DNA from: Moniliella sp. 'wahieum'
Lineage: Eukaryota; Basidiomycota; Moniliellomycetes; Moniliellales; Moniliellaceae
Direction of reading: 5' to 3'
Assembly (NCBI GenBank): GCA_003971905.1
Contig: RSEE01000023.1
Coordinates: forward strand, 682,001-746,000
Length of the DNA stretch: 64,000 nucleotides
In this document: positions 1 to 11,520 of the stretch, in pieces
Position numbering within the stretch: position 1 is the stretch's first letter
Layout of the letters: every line of letters begins with the position of its first letter
The notes under the pieces: model-generated
What the model was told of the DNA's origin: nothing
The model's database searches: none
Seen by the model: the letters and a program-made list of their open reading frames with translations, nothing else
Made by a program: the position numbers and the translations under genes

Positions 1-413
1 GGAGAGGAGGGGGAGCCATAGCCTCCTGCTTGTGTTGCCCTTTGGCAGCGTCAAGCGAGGGCAGGCTCTTTACTCGCCGCGCAACAACGGTACCCGCCTT
101 GGTATCGGCTGAGGTTGTGTTGCTACGACAGGGGACAGACTCGGGCGGCTGAGGGCCGGTATGCGGGGGATTGGGTGTGATGGGGAGGCATGGCGGCTCA
201 GGGATTGCCTCCTGTGGCGTGGGGGGCTTGTCCTGTACCGCATGTGGTTGGGGCTGGGGTGGATGTGGCAGAGAGGTCTTCGGCCGAGATGAAGCGGTCG
301 CCGTCGGTGAGGGCGCGGACAAGCTGGCGGGCGCGGGGAGGGAGGGGTTGCTGGGGAATGGCCGAGGGCGGGGAGGGGGGAGGGTGCAGCTCCGGCGGCT
401 GGACGTGTGCCAT
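1..413 (-). CDS. Proline-rich hypothetical protein, N-terminal part, runs off the left edge
   Basis: The minus strand reads as a plausible protein start at 413 (ATG) and remains protein-like to base 1, so the 3' part lies outside the window. The first ~70 residues are Pro-rich, with a more ordinary stretch reading LVRALTDGDRFISAEDLSAT. The frame ends at a stop near 198, but the next frame continues without a stop to the edge with normal composition (for example SNTTSADTKAGTVVARRVKS), so I infer one small indel near 198. No domain is recognised. An upstream start up to 797 is open in the same frame, but that stretch is low-complexity Ser/Pro and looks like leader DNA. Confidence 0.4.
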
Positions 414-680
414 GTCGGGAGAGGGCGGGGCTGGGAAGATGCCGCTAAGCGCGGGCGAGACGGGGACGCCACGTGGGGGGGCAGGAGGGCGTTGCGCTGG
501 GTCTGGCGGCGTCGTGGCGCGGGGGGAGGGGGCGGTCGAGGGGAGCGAAGAGAGCGGGGGGGCGCATCGGGGAGGTCGCGGTCGGGCGAGGAGGAGGCGG
601 GTGCGACGGGTGGGGGAGAGGGGCAGAGGGCGCTGGCCCGCGGCAGGGCTGGCATGGCAGCGGCGGCTAGCCGGATGTGG

Positions 681-727
681 TGGAGTGGAGAGGAGTGGAG
701 TGGAGAGGCGTGGAGAGGAGTGGAGAG
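681..727. repeat. Short GGAGTGGAGA-type minisatellite
   Basis: Imperfect tandem copies of a purine-rich 5- to 10-base unit (GGAGTGGAGA and close variants). It lies upstream of the minus-strand gene at the left edge. It may be a simple-sequence promoter element; no function can be read from it. Confidence 0.6.
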
Positions 728-1854
728 AAACAAGGGGGAGAAGCGGTGGAGAAGAGGAGCGGCTGGGCTGAGTGCGCAGCCAAGCGGAGGCAGACAACTG
801 GGCTGGTTTGGGAGGCTGCTGCGCTCAGCCCCCCACAGCATCCACGCATCAGCGCATCCAGCCTCACCCTCACCCGTCCCAGCCTCCACCCGCCGCCGGA
901 GTGCCGCAGCCCACCCACACTGCCCCTGCGCCCTCCTATTCACCCCGATCACGTGTTGCGCGGGGGCGCACCATCCATCCCCGCCATTTCCATCGCCATC
1001 GCCACTGCCACCCATCCCCATCCCGCTCCCTCCCCATCCAGCACACATCATTCACCTGGCATCGCAGCGGGGAAGCTTAGATTCGGCCTGGCGTCGCATG
1101 GCAGCCGCCCTGTGCCCGCCTCGCTCGCGCCGTTTAACGTTTAGGCTGCGTGCGCTGGGCTTGCTATTTCAGCAGCGCCTGTCCCACGTCCTCCCCTCCA
1201 AGCAAAGCCTCACGCGTCCGGCGGCGGGATGACGTCACCACGCATCCCAAGTCGCTGTCGGGAGCGGGTGGGGCGAAGCTTAACCTACACCCGTGCATCA
1301 GCGCAGTGTAGCACACAGCTCCCCCTGCGCCCTCTCGTCCGGCGCATGTGTGCACCCTACCTACCCCTCACCTGTGCAGAACCCACCCGCATCACTCGTC
1401 ACTAGTCACTAGTCACTAGTCACTAATCACGTGTGCATGTGACTTCCACCTCAAGTCGCTAGCTTCACTAGTCCTATCACTAGTCACTTCGATATTATGC
1501 CACTACTGACATCGACTGAGATCTGAGATCCGGGGTAAGTCCATTCACCTTTCCAAGCGCACACTTGGCCCCAACAGACCAGAGAACCAACCGCCTCCAC
1601 TTGTGGCATCCCATTGCTTTCCTTCCTCTCCCACCCCTCCCACCCCCCTATATGCTCTCTCGCACGCCACCCCCCGATTTGGCTGTCCTCCGCCTTTGTC
1701 TCTTCCATACAGGGAGCAGGGCACTGTTGCCATCTACATCTCCCCCAGCCGCCAAAAACGTGGGCCTCCAGATCGCTCTCTCACAGTCAATGGCAGAAAT
1801 AGCTAGGGATGATTAGGGGTCGAAACACGAGAAGATACTCCGTCCAGACATCCA
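728..1854. other. Intergenic region with ACTAGTC heptamer repeats
   Basis: No supported gene. Open frames here are low-complexity Ser/Pro or Arg-rich shadows. At 1392-1430 there is a run of the heptamer TCACTAG (about four copies, the last degenerate), with scattered single copies to about 1490. Similar TCACTAGT words recur in other intergenic stretches of the window, for example near 8605 and 59740. Confidence 0.5.
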
Positions 1855-2310
1855 TCAGCTTCCCTCTCTATAATCGAGCATTAAGGCCACGTTGCCTTGG
1901 TCGTCGCTCACATCCTCGGGCGAAGGTGGCCCTTTTCCCGGAGCTAGACCTGTCCATGATGAGGATGCGGAATATGTTGACACGGTCAACGTTGCGTCTT
2001 CCTCCCTCGGACCCAGCCGCGTATGCCTACTTCTGTTGGTCATCGTCTTTCTGTTTTCCTCTACTTCATCGTCGTTTGCTAGTGGAAATTGGACGTTGAT
2101 GGCGTTGATATCGGGACCAACTAGCCTTAGCAGGATGAAAGTGTCGTACAGTGCCGATCCGGTCTCGGACTGTGTACGTGGAGTTTCTCGCTCGTATTAT
2201 GTTGGCTGGTGTTGGCTGAATAGAAAACGAGGCAACGTGCGCGTCCTACTTCTATCTTCTCATCCCACACCTGCGTCTCGTATTGTCCAACTCTCCCAAC
2301 AGTACAGTCA
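1855..2310 (-). CDS. Small hypothetical protein
   Basis: On the minus strand a coding-like segment from about 2167 to the stop at 1855 contains LYDTFILLRLVGPDINAINV followed by a polar, acidic C-terminal half (PSPEDVSDDQGNVALMLDYR). The 5' end of this segment is preceded by a splice-acceptor-like ACACAG at about 2168-2173. A possible first exon, starting MTVLLGELDNTRR at about 2310, ends at a GTGTGGG donor. The splice phase does not fit exactly, so either the first exon is wrong or there is an indel. I do not recognise the family. Composition argues for coding, but no motif confirms it. Confidence 0.35.
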
Positions 2311-4432
2311 TCTTTTGCCCACCGGGTCGGTTCCTAATCTCTGCTGTGGTTTTGCCCCTTCTCCACAAAAAGTCACTCTGACGGAGGATCACACACACCC
2401 ATACCCACCGGCTGTGCGTATGATCCTGTTCTAGATCTTCCTTGACTCCCTTGTGTGTGCCCTCTCTACGTGTTGTTTACAACCGTGTGATTAGGATTAC
2501 TTATATCTTCTTCCTCTGGTACATAAAACACCATAGTCTCGGCCTGTACGCCCTTTTTGGCGAGGAGAAGACGGAAGGAGATAGGTAATAGCATGGCAGC
2601 CGATGGCTCTCACACGTCCTCCACGTTGCTCTCGGACGTATGCCGACTTGGCAGCATGGAGGTGGGGGAGATGTAGGAAATAAGGGGGCACCAAGGAGAT
2701 ACACACCGCCCCATTTCATATTCTCCTTCGAAAAACAGACTCTCCCTACAGTAGGGCCACATGCTGCATCTTACTCGATGGATTGGAGAGGGTATGGGTA
2801 CGCCACCCAACATTCCGCGATATCTTGGTCTTCCGGGATATAAGGTCTCGTTCGCATGCAGAATATGGTGCAGCAGGAGTTCGTTACACGGGGCGTGCAT
2901 GGTGTCGCTGTGCGAGGCGGGGACGGATGGTGAGCGAGAGGGAAGGATGTCAGATGAAGCTGATGAAGTGCGCGGTAGGTGAACAAGAGGAAGAGGATGA
3001 AATTTGAAATGTGTATGGAGTGGTCGCTGGCGCAGAGGCCACCCAAAAGGCCACGCACGGACAGCCCGAGCCTGCCCGAGCACAACGGCACACCTCCATC
3101 AGTAACCGGTAACTAAAGCTAGTAACCGGTAACGGTAACCCCAGATGTCCAACGCGGCTCCTAGTCACTTAGTCACGGTGCTTAGGCCCCGGCCCAGTCG
3201 CTTCCACCATCTTGCTCGGCGGGATCGATGATCCATTCGCCTTCGAAGTCTTAGGCTTCAGGCGCTGAGGCTCTCGGTCCCCGTCGGCAGAGCTAAAAAA
3301 CGCTGGGTCGCACATGCATCACACACCAGTATCAATAGATCGGAGAATATTGCTCGTTTGGCCGCCGATTGGTATACGATCGATGATTTCGGTTGCTACT
3401 CCACCCAGCCGTCCTCTGCAGAGGAGGATGGGTCCGATGGGCTACCTTCATGTTGCCACAGGAGATAGCAGACGCTGGCAGAGGTGACCCAACGCCCTAC
3501 AAAAGGGCGCATTGGCACATAATCCAACTGCGTTCCCGAGAGAGATGAGACTGCCACACCGAGAGAGAGAAGATTATTGTGATACCGGTGACGCGCTGTC
3601 TTTTTGCCATCGGGGTTGCCGCAACACAACACACCCATCAGAAAGGTCAATGTGTTTGGGGGAAGAGGCGCATTGTGAAGGTGCATCCTTTGTGGTAGTG
3701 GCACAACACATTATGTTGATACCCTTGGGATCGTTTGCATGCGCGATGGGTGTGCTAATAGGTCGCGCGCCCCTTCATGATGACGCGCGAGATGTGTTAA
3801 TTGTGTTCACTACCACACAATTAATGAAAGACGCATATTCGAACCTGCGCCTGTGTGTCGCTTCCCCCTCAACTTCAGAAGCGTAACGGTGTTGCGAATG
3901 CAATGCATTGCTTCTCCCCCCCGCCCAAAGCGTCAGAGACAGCTTGAGCAGGGGCCAACAACCGGTGAAAGCATGGCTTGCCGATCAGGCGTATAGAGAG
4001 TGGGGACTCTACTGACTAGCTGACTGCATAACGAGTATACACTTGAGTGGGCAGTTGCGTGTGCTTCTTACTGCCCGAGCGTCGTTGATTGTAAGTGCCA
4101 CGTTGCGCAGCCCTCCTGGTGGGGGTTCCAAATGCTGGGTGTTGCACATACCCCAGTAGGATTCTTCTTCGACTTGCCCCTGGCATCTGCTGCAGGTGCC
4201 CAATCGCCGCGCAGCTGCTTCCGGAGCCTTTCTTCTTCCACTGGCCGTCGATCAAGACATGATCAACCAAAGGGCAATCAGTTGCCCCTCTCCGTGCTGA
4301 GACGATTTAAAAGCGGACGTGTCCAGCTTCTGTCCCAACTGTCACCAGTCCCCTCCATTCCCCACTCTCCCCCTGAGTCCACAGACCCCCCACACTACAG
4401 GCTGTGCGCGTCCCTCTCCATTCTCTCTCATC
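2311..4432. other. Intergenic region, no supported gene
   Basis: Several open frames of 60-150 codons exist on both strands, but they have no recognisable motif, overlap one another and show no consistent codon bias. Short direct repeats of GTAACCGGTAAC lie at about 3104-3137. Nothing else can be supported. Confidence 0.45.
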
Positions 4433-5889
4433 ATGCAGGTATACCAAATTCTTGCTGAGTACTTGGACCACAAGCCTCTCTCCATCTCAACCTCGTCGGT
4501 CATCGCAGAGCATGCCAACAGCCTCGTGCGACACAAGATGTTCGACCTCTACGGTTCGGATGTGGTAGCTGAGAAAAACGCATCTGTCGCAACTGAGGCT
4601 CTCACCAATCTCCTGCTGCAATCAAACTTCCCCACCCACATCAGTGGCTCGGTGAAAGGCGACTTGGATGCTTACCTGAACAAATGTTCCTTCACTTGCT
4701 GGAAGAGTATCGTCCCAACCACTCTCCTTCACAGGCGTCTTCTCATAAAGACGAGAAGGAAAGCAAGTCACCTTCGGGCTTATACCGGCCAAGCGTCTAC
4801 TCGGTGCTCAATGCCTTCAAAAAACAGGAGGACCACATGCTAACCAGCGAAAGAAAGCTCTGAGCATGATGACAGGGCTCTCCTCGAGCCAGTTTGATTA
4901 ACCATGTGAGTACCCCTTCTTACCCTTCTGGTCCCGGTCCACTATCGGTAAGTAAAGAGAACTAGGACTAACATGGTGGTTTTCTCCCAGTTCCAAAACT
5001 CACGTCGCCCTGTCGAATCAAAGCAGCGGGCAGGCAAGAGCAAGCAAGAGCAGCAAGACCAATCGGCCTCGGCGGCCTCTCCCCAGGAACACTCTTTGGT
5101 TTCTGGCCTGCATCCTCCAGCTGGGATGGGTCCGTTCTGCCCTCTGAACTTCCACTTCGGCACCGACGCGCACTTCGTCCATCACTTCCTCGACCCTCAA
5201 CTCGGCTCTTACTTGCACAAGCCACTTGCCCTGGTTCTCCCCAGCCGATTGCTTCACACCTCTCGTGGACCGTGGACAGGAGACGCGCTCCAAGCGGCCG
5301 TCACTACCTCTCTTTCCTCCCTCTGCCGTGTCACTCACGCCTCCCCTAGTCAACCCAGTGGGGGCTCCAACCACGACAGATGACACCATGTACTTGAACA
5401 TGATGAACGCGACAGGCAACCTAATGTCTCCGTTCCTCATGCCCCCCATACCCGTCTTCTCTCCTTCTGTTCAGTGGCGCCACTGAACACTTCGGCTGCG
5501 GAAATCTCGTCGCCTAACCCTCCCCCAACAACCACCTCCTTTCGTCCTCATCCTCTCTATACCCTACCCAACCTCTTGTTGGCGCCGATCAGGAGGCCGA
5601 ATCGGAAACGGCACTTCAACTGCTGCTCGGAGCCATCGACCAGGGCGGGATGGATGGGTGCGACCCGCTGGAATCAACCCCTTCTTCCTTCTTTCAGGAC
5701 GACGTCAGCTTCAAATTCTCCTCCCTCTTCTCCCCCTCCGAGTTGGAGACAGGGGCGGCAATGGAAAATGACCTAATGGTTCCGGACTTGGCGCTTGTCG
5801 CCCCCCATTCCTCGATGGTGAAACCCGAAGCCCCGTCCCTTGAAAACACCCCGGGCAGTTGGGACTGCATCACTCCATCGCTCATCTAA
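4433..5889 (+). CDS. Ser/Pro-rich hypothetical protein, possible regulator
   Basis: The reading starts at ATG 4433 and runs through several frames. The N-terminal ~90 residues are predicted helical and ordinary in composition (VYQILAEYLDHKPLSISTSS then EALTNLLLQSNF and FLHLLEEYRPNHS). The middle and C-terminus are Ser/Pro/Thr-rich with short hydrophobic patches (MNATGNLMSPFLMPP, DDVSFKFSSLFSPSELE), ending ENTPGSWDCITPSLI and a stop at 5889. The helical start followed by a disordered Ser/Pro-rich tail resembles fungal LisH-type or other transcriptional co-regulators, but no diagnostic LisH motif is visible. At least three frame changes are needed; some may be introns. The ATG context (ATGCAGGTATAC) could instead be a splice acceptor of an earlier exon. 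Confidence 0.45.
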
Positions 5890-6401
5890 GAGATCTAGCT
5901 GGCACCTACGCACTGGCCCCCTCGATTTGTTGTGAATACCCTACTGGCCCCGCTTCTTCCTTCTCCTTCTATTCCTTTTTGGACCCGGGAGGCCGTCGTT
6001 CCTTGTTCTTCTATATCTTGATATATCTGCATCTGCTCCCAGCTCCGCCCCGCTTCGCCGCCTTGACCGTCGTAGCATATACTGAACCCTTTATATTCTC
6101 TGCATATACTATGAAAGAAGTTTCGCAATCACCCACCCGGTAACCTATCTGGTTTAGTTTCCTCCCCCAACGTCATGCCAACGTGCATCCATTGGCAACA
6201 GAGGCAAGGCCACCGGGTAAGATGGCATCAACCGTCAACGAGAGGGTGTGACAATACAACGGTGTCTATAGATAGTCCAAGAATGGGGGGGGGGGGAGGT
6301 GATGGGAGAATCAAGCTTCAAGGCGTATTAGCGTTCGGCTTGAGCTGACGTCAAGGGGGCAGAGGGGGACATGTCCTGATGCTGCAAGTGGCGTTACCGG
6401 G
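5890..6401. other. Intergenic region between convergent genes
   Basis: Short 3' flanking region between the plus-strand hypothetical gene and the minus-strand transporter. It contains a long G run at about 6285-6297 and the word TCAAGCTTCAAGG, which recurs elsewhere in the window. No gene is seen. Confidence 0.5.
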
Positions 6402-8234
6402 TTACCTCCTCCTCGGTTGGGAGGCAAGGGTATGTTTCTGCTCGCCCCACACCATGACCCCGAACCCGCCCAGAATGAGTGCGCCCCACCAAGCCCAACA
6501 AGGTAGGACGGTTACCCAGCAGACCGTCTGCCCCTCCACCAGGACGGTGGTGAGAAGACAAGAGACGGCAGCAAGTACCGGTCCCCAAAGACCCAGTAAG
6601 ATTGCTGCCAAGGCAAAGTTAGCTTGCTGTGGCAGACTGGGCGCGACCAGGCCAGCCAATCGAAACGAAACAGAGAGTCACGCACAGAAACAAGCATTGA
6701 ATACGATCCCAAATCCTGCCACCGCGGCCAGGCTGACGTACACCATGGGATTGGATGGCAACTCAAACGGTTCCCAACCCACAACGTGAGCGACGACCAC
6801 CATTGTCCACAGCAACGCAGCGGTGCACACCCCGATGAGCGACGTGACGTGACCAGACTGGCGTGCAAGCCAAAGGGAAGCGGAGGAGGGCGAGGGTCCC
6901 ACCGTGCCTCTTCATGCGTAAGGAAAGGAGAGACGGGCAAAGCGGCGTCTTGCGCACCGGCAGACAGCCCCGTTGCTTCCGCGTCGAGGGTGCCGTCCGG
7001 TCGAAGTACATCCAATGCCCGTCCGCCTGCACTACTCTCGGCATCCGATTCAAACGGCAACCACGTTCGGCCGGAATCCAAGGTGGTTTGGGTGGGAAAG
7101 CGTTTCAACTCGTGGTCCCCTGCAGTGTGCTCTGGTCCACGTCACTTCCCACCTCGAGTTGGGCCTCAGCATCGGTGTCGGTGTCAGTGTCGTGTCGGTG
7201 TAGATCTCGGAACCGCGCCTGCTCTCCGTCGTATCCACATCCGACTGCCGCGGCGCAACCGGCTCCGCAGGTGGCAACATATTCTCACCTGGTAGCGTTC
7301 CCAGCAACTTGAACAGCACCTCGTACAATCCCATGCTGATCGCGCCGAGCAAGGCAAGAAGATCACCGACCAGGGCATGGGGGTACGTCGTATCCTCCGA
7401 CTCGGTGCCGCTGTACGTGGTCACAGTAACGCCCAGTACGGCAACGGCGGTGGCAATCACCTTGAATGCTCGCCATTTGTCGCCCAAGATCCACACACTA
7501 AACACCAATGCGGCCAGGGCATTGGTGTTATAAATCGCGCTAATGTCACTCATGCGCGTGTAGGGGACAGCAGCGTACCAGCTCATAGCAGCCACGCCAA
7601 CGCCGATGGTCAAGATCACGCTGCAAGTCAAAGTGCGGAAGAGGACGTGGGCGGTAGATAGGGCGGAGGAGGCGCCGCCCACATTTCCTTCACCACCTCG
7701 GTTGCTGCGTCCACGTCGGCCTCGGCCGCGGTGGCCAAGGCGTGGTGGCGCGGACTGGCAAGAACAGGGAGAGCACGAGCATGCCATTGGATCGCCTGCC
7801 ACAGCAGCGGGAGGTAATGGGCGCGGATGGACTGGCCTGTGCGCAATCGCAGGCCGCACAGATGAAGGGGGAGGATCAGGGCAAACGAGCTGTGGCCCAG
7901 ATAGAGCGACAGAACGGGCTTGCGGGTAGCCCAGGCCGGCTTGAACCCAGGCGGCCGATTCGGTCTGGGCCGTGTAGGCAAACAAGCTCAGGACAAAGGC
8001 ACCCACCGCCGGCTGGCCTCCAGGCAGCGCATCCAGGGCAGCGCCCGCCCGCCGCACAGCGCCGGCACCGGGCACACGCTCCCACCAGGCGGGCCCAGCC
8101 TCGGCGCGGGCGGCCGGGCGCAGGAGGGGCGTTTGGTGCTCGTACTCGTGCTCGCGCTCGTGCTCGTTCTCGTGCTCGTGCTCGTGCTCGGCAGCACGGG
8201 ACGGAGGCGGAGATGCACTGGAGGGCTCCCGCAT
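6402..8234 (-). CDS. EamA/DMT-superfamily membrane transporter with a His/Glu-rich N-terminus
   Basis: A multi-spanning membrane protein of the drug/metabolite transporter superfamily. It starts at ATG 8234 and stops at 6402. Residues ~16-33 are an alternating Glu-His tract. Next come transmembrane segments (GAFVLSLFAYTAQTES; LYLGHSSFALILPLHLCGLR) and the family-typical half AIYNTNALAALVFSVWILGD, which resembles the N-T-x-P-L-F...LGE region of EamA proteins, followed by KVIATAVAVLGVTVTTYSG. More hydrophobic helices follow (LLWTMVVVAHVVGWEPFELP; FALAAILLGLWGPVLAAVSC). The protein is read through several frames. Central soluble stretches (about 7050-7240 and 7640-7760) are probably loops. The substrate cannot be told; fungal relatives include vacuolar/ER solute carriers of unknown specificity. 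Confidence 0.75.
8136..8189 (-). repeat. Tandem GCTCGT-type hexamer encoding an (Glu-His)n tract
   Basis: On the plus strand, GTGCTC/GTACTC/GCGCTC-type hexamers are repeated about nine times. Read on the minus strand they give alternating Glu-His codons with Asn, Arg and Tyr interruptions near the N-terminus of the transporter gene. The repeat keeps the transporter frame. Such tracts expand by slippage and can bind metal ions, but neither is shown here. Confidence 0.7.
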
Positions 8235-8930
8235 CGGTGGGGGCGGTCACCAAGTCGGTCAGGCACGCGTCGGGGCATTCCAACCCCCGCCAGACACCGA
8301 CCCGCGAGCGACAGACGGGGTGGTGGCGGCGGGGCGGGGCACCGCTTACCACATATCACGTGCCACCCCACAGCAAGCCACTGCAAGGTTTGTGATACAA
8401 GTGACGTGTGACGTGGAGGTGATAGCTTGACGTAGACAGGCTATGTGCTGCGCTGGCACTGGGCCAGAGATCGGGCTGCGCGCCTGCGCTTTCCTTTCGT
8501 GCCGGTGTTCGCTTCGCCTGTTGTCTTCTCTCCGCGGCCGACACCGTTTCCACTCGATACTTCGTCCACCCTCCGTGCTCGCGATCAGCTACCTAGCTCA
8601 TTCAGTCACTAGGGGCCATCACATTGCGGCTAGTTGGTCACGGTGCAACACACGCAGCTGGTACTCGAGCAGGCTGTGACGACTCAGTCCCGGAAGGTCT
8701 ATGTGGATGCATGATGTTGGTGCGGCGTTTTTTGGGGCCACGAAGAATGGCCTCACACGCCACATCGCTGATCCTTCTGTGATTTGGTCGCCAATGCTGT
8801 GGTCCCGATGACAGTGTGAACTATAAGATGGGAAAGCAGTCGAAGAAGAGGATGGTATACACGCATTAAGAGTCGTGGGCCCAGAAGGGAAGCGCATCAC
8901 ACAGAACGTGAAACAGAGAGAGGAAGGAGG
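8235..8930. other. Intergenic region between the two transporter genes
   Basis: This holds the promoter of the EamA transporter (right to left) and the 3' flank of the permease. TCACTAGG words and a TCACGTG-like E-box (TATCACGTGCC near 8355) are visible about 120 bases upstream of the transporter start. No gene is seen. Confidence 0.45.
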
Positions 8931-10774
8931 TTAAGGAGGATAGATACGAGGGAGGAGGGTGGCAACGCGCACAAGAGGAGGGAAGCTGGTGGAGGGTAGA
9001 ACGGTAGTAGGGGGGGGATTAGGCCACACCGAATCTGAATGGGCCTCTTTTTCCTTGTCATCCTCTTCAATGTCGACGGGAGCGACAGTGGCAATGTGCT
9101 TGTCGGTAAAGTCATTGTAGGGATAAGGCAAGGGGTGGGCCTCGGGCCGCACGCCCGTCGCAATCTCCACAATCTCGGGGTGGATCGTGGTCGTCGGCCC
9201 AACAAAGTGCTTGCGCGCCTCAAAGATCCATGTCAACACACAGAAGAGAGCGATGACTGCCTCGGCCACAATGGTCCAGTTCATTTCGTTGCCCCCCGTA
9301 ACCGGTACGGCGGTGGGGAAGAAGAAGAAGACGGTCGTGACCAAATTAAAGGCAACGGCAATGATGTTGATCACCGGCCCGGCCCGGCCTAGGTTCCAGC
9401 TGCGCTGTTGACCCGGCGGAACATAAGCATCCAGGATGCCGCGTCCACGGAGAAGGATGATCACGACCGGAACCATATACGACGTCTGGAAGTTGATCAC
9501 GGACGAGTCGAGAATCGCTCCATACCCAGCGGGCGTGCCAAGGTAAATCAAACCAAAGACGGTGACCAGAAACTGGTAAAGGTGATTGCCATGACAGGCG
9601 TGTGGAGCGTCTTGCTTTCGTACTGCCACCAGCGGTGAAAGAACAAGGCGCGGTCCATCGCAAGCGAGTGCACAACCCGCGACGCGGCAGTCAGGATGCC
9701 CGTCGCGGCAAAGCACATGGACAAAAGGGGGAACATGTTGAGGCAAATGGCGCCGGCCTGGTTGCGCGTAGCTTGGTACAGGATCTCCAGGAGTGGACCT
9801 GCGCTCGAGGTAATCACCATGTTATAGTCGCTCAAGCAAAAGAGCAGAACGATGAGGAAGACAAGGCTCAGACTCGCGCCGAGCATAACGGCCATCACCA
9901 TAACTACACAGAAACACAACCAGTCAGCTTTGAGCATGGGTGAGACGAGAATGGATGGGAGTGCATGAACGTACTTGCAGGAACGTACTTGGCCGGGTTG
10001 TTCACCTCCTCGGCAATGTGCAATACCCCGTCAATACCTGTTATGAACAAAAAACGTTAGTGGAGGAAGCAGACGCGGGGGGGGGTATAGATGTACACAC
10101 CAGTCAAGGAGAAGGCCGATTGAAGCAAACCGAGGATCCAGGCCACCCCGTCAGGCCAGCCAGTGTGTTGACGAAAGTGGCAAACACGAATTTGCCGGTC
10201 TGGAACTTTCCCGAAGAGCAAGCGAGGCAGACGATCGACATGACCGTCACACCTGCAATCATCCAGAGAAGCGAAGCGCGATTGACCGTGTCAAGCAACT
10301 TGATGCCAAACACGTTGATAGCCCAGGCAGCAATGGTGAGAGCAAGGTAGATGAGGAAGATGTGCCAGTTCTTTACCTCATAGGTGGGATCGCGAAGGGC
10401 AATGATCCCGGTAACAAACTGAGCAAAGATCGAGGAGGCAGAAGCTGTGACGGCAATCCAGCCTGCACCATTGATCCAGGCTGTAATGTAGGAGATGACG
10501 ATGCGCCGCTTCGTGTACTGCACCCCCTGTGGTGCGCACAGAAGATAGGCCCAGCTCGAGACGCCGGACCAAATCGGGAGCATGCTGCAATCTCAGCCAG
10601 GGAGAGGGCCATGCACAAGATGCCACACCAGCTCGCCACCATGCCCCAGATAACTGCTTCAGGTCCACCCGAAGACAGGACAGTCGAGAGCGATCCCGAT
10701 GCTGCGATGGGCGAATTCAGAATGGACAGACTGACGCCGACGGCGGCCATGGGCCCAAAGGACTTGCGTGGCAT
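8931..10774 (-). CDS. Amino-acid/GABA/choline-type permease (APC superfamily, ACT family)
   Basis: A plasma- or vacuolar-membrane H+-coupled uptake permease related to Uga4/Hnm1. From ATG 10774 the protein reads MPRKSFGPMAAVGVSLSILN, then GGPEAVIWGMVASWCGILCM followed by SLAEIA, which is the family-typical first helices. Later segments are WINGAGWIAVTASASSIFAQ, LLDTVNRASLLWMIAGVTVM, DYNMVITSSAGPLLEILYQA and LGTPAGYGAILDSSVINFQT. The C-terminal membrane half ends near 9200, followed by a ~60-residue polar tail to the stop at 8931. Several frame changes and at least one intron (near 9905-10100) interrupt it. The N-terminus is short compared with Uga4; a TATAAAG box 120 bp upstream supports this start, but an upstream exon is possible. 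Confidence 0.85.
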
Positions 10775-10893
10775 GTTGGCAGATGGGGGGGGGGGGGCGA
10801 TGTTGTTGGTGGTGCTGCCGGAAGGGTTAGCAACAGCAGGAAAGAAAATGAGAACGTCCTCCTGTTGGGAGCGGGCAGAAGCGTGCTGTTGGG

Positions 10894-10900
10894 CTTTATA
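10894..10900 (-). promoter_or_regulatory. TATA box of the permease gene
   Basis: TATAAAG on the minus strand, about 120 bases upstream of the proposed permease start at 10774. The distance is usual for fungal TATA-to-ATG spacing and helps favour the short N-terminus. Confidence 0.45.
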
Positions 10901-11476
10901 GTGCCGATGCACGGATGCGGGTGCTGGGCGGGTCGACTTGGATCCAACTCCACCTCTGGCCGGCGGGAGGGGCAGGCGGGGAGTGTGATGGGCTGCGTAA
11001 CTGCGCGTGTCGTGCCCCTTACTCTGGAGCGGCTGGCCCCGTGCCAAGAGAGGCTGGGGTGGCGCATTGGCCCGCAGGACGCTATCCGTGGCAGGCAGCG
11101 CTGGGCCAGCGGACGGCGGCTGGCAATGCGCCGAGCGAGAGTGGCTGAATCGACGCGGTAGCTTTGCGGGACGTCCTGGCCACAGTGTTGCACTGCCCCC
11201 CAGGGCGAAGGCGAAGCCCACGTATGTACCGTCCGAGGCTGCGGCGCTGAGGCACTAGGGGGGTGACGCATATGACCCGTGAGGTGTGGCGTAGGACACT
11301 ACTGCGGTCCCAGCCGCCCTGCCTACGCCAGCCTTCACATCCACACTTGGGTTCCTGACGGCACAGTGGAGCACACTGGCTTGGACCCGCGCACACAGGC
11401 TGGGTGCGATTAGTTGTCCTTCGACGGTGTGCCTGGCGTGTCGGAATTCAATATTCAGCGCTCAGCGCGCTTTGGC

Positions 11477-11520
11477 GCTTCAAGCTTCAAGCTTCAGCGC
11501 CTTCAAAGCTTCAGCGCTCT
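11477..11520. repeat. CTTCAAG / CTTCAGCGC direct repeats
   Basis: Tandem and interspersed copies of GCTTCAAGCTTCA and CTTCAGCGC. The same GCTTCAAGCTTCA word reappears at 32283-32301 and 58801-58817, always outside genes, so it is a dispersed short repeat of this genome rather than a local accident. Confidence 0.6.

Noticed and set aside
2610-3083. 157-codon minus-strand frame in the left intergenic region
   Set aside because: Composition is unremarkable, with no motif, no splice or promoter context and competing frames on the other strand.
3512-3886. 124-codon plus-strand frame
   Set aside because: No recognisable domain; a similarly long frame overlaps on the opposite strand, so chance is the simpler explanation.
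8136-8189. CRISPR-like or regulatory repeat array
   Set aside because: Units are only six bases, contiguous and in frame with a transporter; there are no spacers.
7876-8411. Several long frames on both strands over the transporter N-terminus
   Set aside because: They are shadows produced by GC-rich repetitive codons; only the minus frame starting at 8234 leads into membrane helices.
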